Made by a program: the position numbers and the translations under genes. This document shows positions 5,484 through 6,682 of a stretch of 6,682 nucleotides of DNA, piece by piece. The stretch is taken from NCBI GenBank assembly GCA_022706175.1, contig JAKJDB010000150.1:1-6682 (forward strand), written 5' to 3'. The DNA comes from Candidatus Zhuqueibacterota bacterium (GTDB taxonomy: Bacteria; KSB1; UBA2214). Positions within the stretch are counted from its first letter, which is position 1. Each line of letters starts with the position of its first letter. A model generated the notes under the pieces. That model was given only the letters and a program-made list of their open reading frames with translations. It was not told the origin of the DNA and ran no database searches.

Positions 5484-6682
5484 ATATCCTTGGTCTTTCG
5501 GACGTAACTGGAAATCACAGTCACAGCAGTGTGGCGCTGTTGCAGGACGGCCGTCTCGCCATGGCGCTGTCGCAGGAGCGCGTGTCGCGGATCAAGAACG
5601 ATTCCACATTTCCTCAGGCTGCGATCGAGGCGGTGCTGTCTGATGTCCGCCTGAGAATGGATGATATCGATGTGTTCGCCTGCGGCTATCCGGCGCCGCG
5701 TTACTACACCAGTCTGCTCGAGCGCAGCCCGCTCGATCTGCCGCGCACGCTGGCGGGCGTGGCTTTGCGCCGGCCGGACCGTCTGCTCAAGTATCTGTTG
5801 CCCAATCTGAAAAAAGCTATCTATGATCCCAGTCATGCCGCGTCTTCCAGCGTACTGCCTTCCGGCAAACTGGTGTTTATCGATCATCATTTGGCGCACG
5901 TCACGGCCGCCTATGCCGCCTCGGGCACGGAGGAGTGTCTGGCCATCAGCTATGGAGGATTTGCACCGCACGCCGACGGCCGCAACGTGGCCGGCGCGGT
6001 GTATCGCTGTTGCGGCGATGACATCGAGTTTTTGCAGGACATCCCTTACTTTGCCACCGGCTGCTGGTTCTCGGGCGTCACAGTCGCCCTGGGGTATCGC
6101 TACATGGAGCAGGAGGGCAAGACCATGGGACTGGCTGGGCTGGGGGATGCGGAGGCCTGTTACGATGCGGTGTCCCGCGTCACGACAAGATTTATCGATG
6201 GAACGTGGCGGCCGTACGCGCATTGGCTGGATTATGTTTTTACGCCCAGGGCCGATGTGTTCCTTTCCAGCCGCAGCGGACGCTTTCTGCAGGGGCTGCT
6301 GAAGCAGCACCGGCCGGAGGAGATTGCGGCCGCAGCCCAGCGGGTGTGGCAGGAGAATCTTTTGCATTTTATTCGATATCTGATCGGCGTCTACCGGATC
6401 AAAAAGTTTGCACTGGCCGGCGGCCTGTTCTTGAATGCGGCGATCAACCGCCTGATCGCCGAGCAGGCCGGGGTTGAATCATTGTTCATTTTTCCCCACG
6501 CCGGCGACGGCTCCACCCCCATCGGCGCAGCCCTGCAGGCTCATCGCTCGGCGACCGGCGTTCTTCCCCGTCGGCCCATCACCGACGCCGCCTGGGGTTG
6601 CGGCTTCGATCGCGCCGCGGTGCTGCAGGATCTGCAGACCTGCGGCGGACCATTGCGTTTTGCCGAGCTCTCCGACGCGCCC
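5480..6682 (+). CDS. Carbamoyltransferase of the NodU/CmcH family (3' partial)
   Basis: 401 codons are open to the window end from ATG 5480; full-length members run ~560-600 residues, so the C-terminal domain is cut. The visible part is the Kae1/YrdC-linked carbamoyltransferase N-domain. It begins with ILGLSDVTGNHSHSSVALL (3-21, the usual 'ILGxS..xHdsSaall') and QERVSRIKND. Metal-binding DHHLAHVTAAY (135-145), EGKTMGLAGLG (212-222), AGGLFLN (313-319) and FPHAGDGSTPIGAAL (Asp343 as the second conserved acidic ligand) follow. These enzymes transfer a carbamoyl group from carbamoyl phosphate, via carbamoyl-adenylate, onto hydroxyls of sugars or natural products. One deviation stands out: where the family has 'DGxG' the sequence reads SYGGFAPHADG (157-167), lacking the expected aspartate. 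It is the third gene of the nitroreductase-sfsA operon, with a 4-base ATGA overlap. The acceptor substrate is unknown; a sugar of an envelope glycan is one possibility. Confidence 0.9.
   Translation, partial: MNILGLSDVTGNHSHSSVALLQDGRLAMALSQERVSRIKNDSTFPQAAIEAVLSDVRLRMDDIDVFACGYPAPRYYTSLLERSPLDLPRTLAGVALRRPDRLLKYLLPNLKKAIYDPSHAASSSVLPSGKLVFIDHHLAHVTAAYAASGTEECLAISYGGFAPHADGRNVAGAVYRCCGDDIEFLQDIPYFATGCWFSGVTVALGYRYMEQEGKTMGLAGLGDAEACYDAVSRVTTRFIDGTWRPYAHWLDYVFTPRADVFLSSRSGRFLQGLLKQHRPEEIAAAAQRVWQENLLHFIRYLIGVYRIKKFALAGGLFLNAAINRLIAEQAGVESLFIFPHAGDGSTPIGAALQAHRSATGVLPRRPITDAAWGCGFDRAAVLQDLQTCGGPLRFAELSDAP

Noticed and set aside
5213..6367. Long minus-strand open frame of 384 codons
   Set aside because: It is antisense to sfsA and the carbamoyltransferase, whose plus-strand motifs are unmistakable. 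Its product is rich in Arg, Gln and Ala without any family pattern.

Overview
The window reads as bacterial genomic DNA of moderately high GC, with compact genes and no phage or plasmid genes. The best taxonomic hint is a degraded C-terminal segment at about 359-473 (minus strand) resembling the FlgD-like / type IX secretion sorting domains of secreted proteins in the Bacteroidota and related FCB lineages (e.g. Calditrichota, KSB1-type bacteria). A Tat-type exported sugar epimerase and a modular secreted GDSL esterase fit a polysaccharide-using lifestyle. The phylum is inferred, not demonstrated.

Layout. 1-333 (+): 3' end of a probable GT39-type membrane glycosyltransferase. 359-3302 (-): an exported AGE-family sugar epimerase followed by a secreted SGNH/GDSL hydrolase whose C-terminal tail (carbohydrate-binding module plus sorting domain) has been broken by internal deletions and two frameshifts. 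3371-3606: about 240 bases with nothing recognisable. 3607-4228 (-): a tRNA-Lys locus. It has a promoter, a pseudo-tRNA 5' part, an intact tRNA-Lys(CTT) with terminator, a small GIY-YIG nuclease gene, a tRNA 3' remnant and a second terminator. 4246-6682 (+): a three-gene operon of nitroreductase, sfsA and a NodU/CmcH-type carbamoyltransferase (running off the window). Both junctions are ATGA stop/start overlaps.

The most unusual part is 3651-4183. Two broken copies of the tRNA-Lys gene flank an intact copy and the GIY-YIG gene. In both broken copies the anticodon arm is replaced by a perfect palindrome, ATCCGCCTTTGGCGGAT. In one copy the replacement is exactly 17 bases for 17. In the other it is expanded by 18 bases, in frame, and that copy also encodes the last ~14 residues and the stop codon of the GIY-YIG protein. 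This looks like a small nuclease gene and a palindromic repeat that have colonised a tRNA gene, comparable in spirit to homing endonuclease elements and to Rickettsia palindromic elements. Whether it is an active mobile unit or only a scar of recombination cannot be decided from one window.
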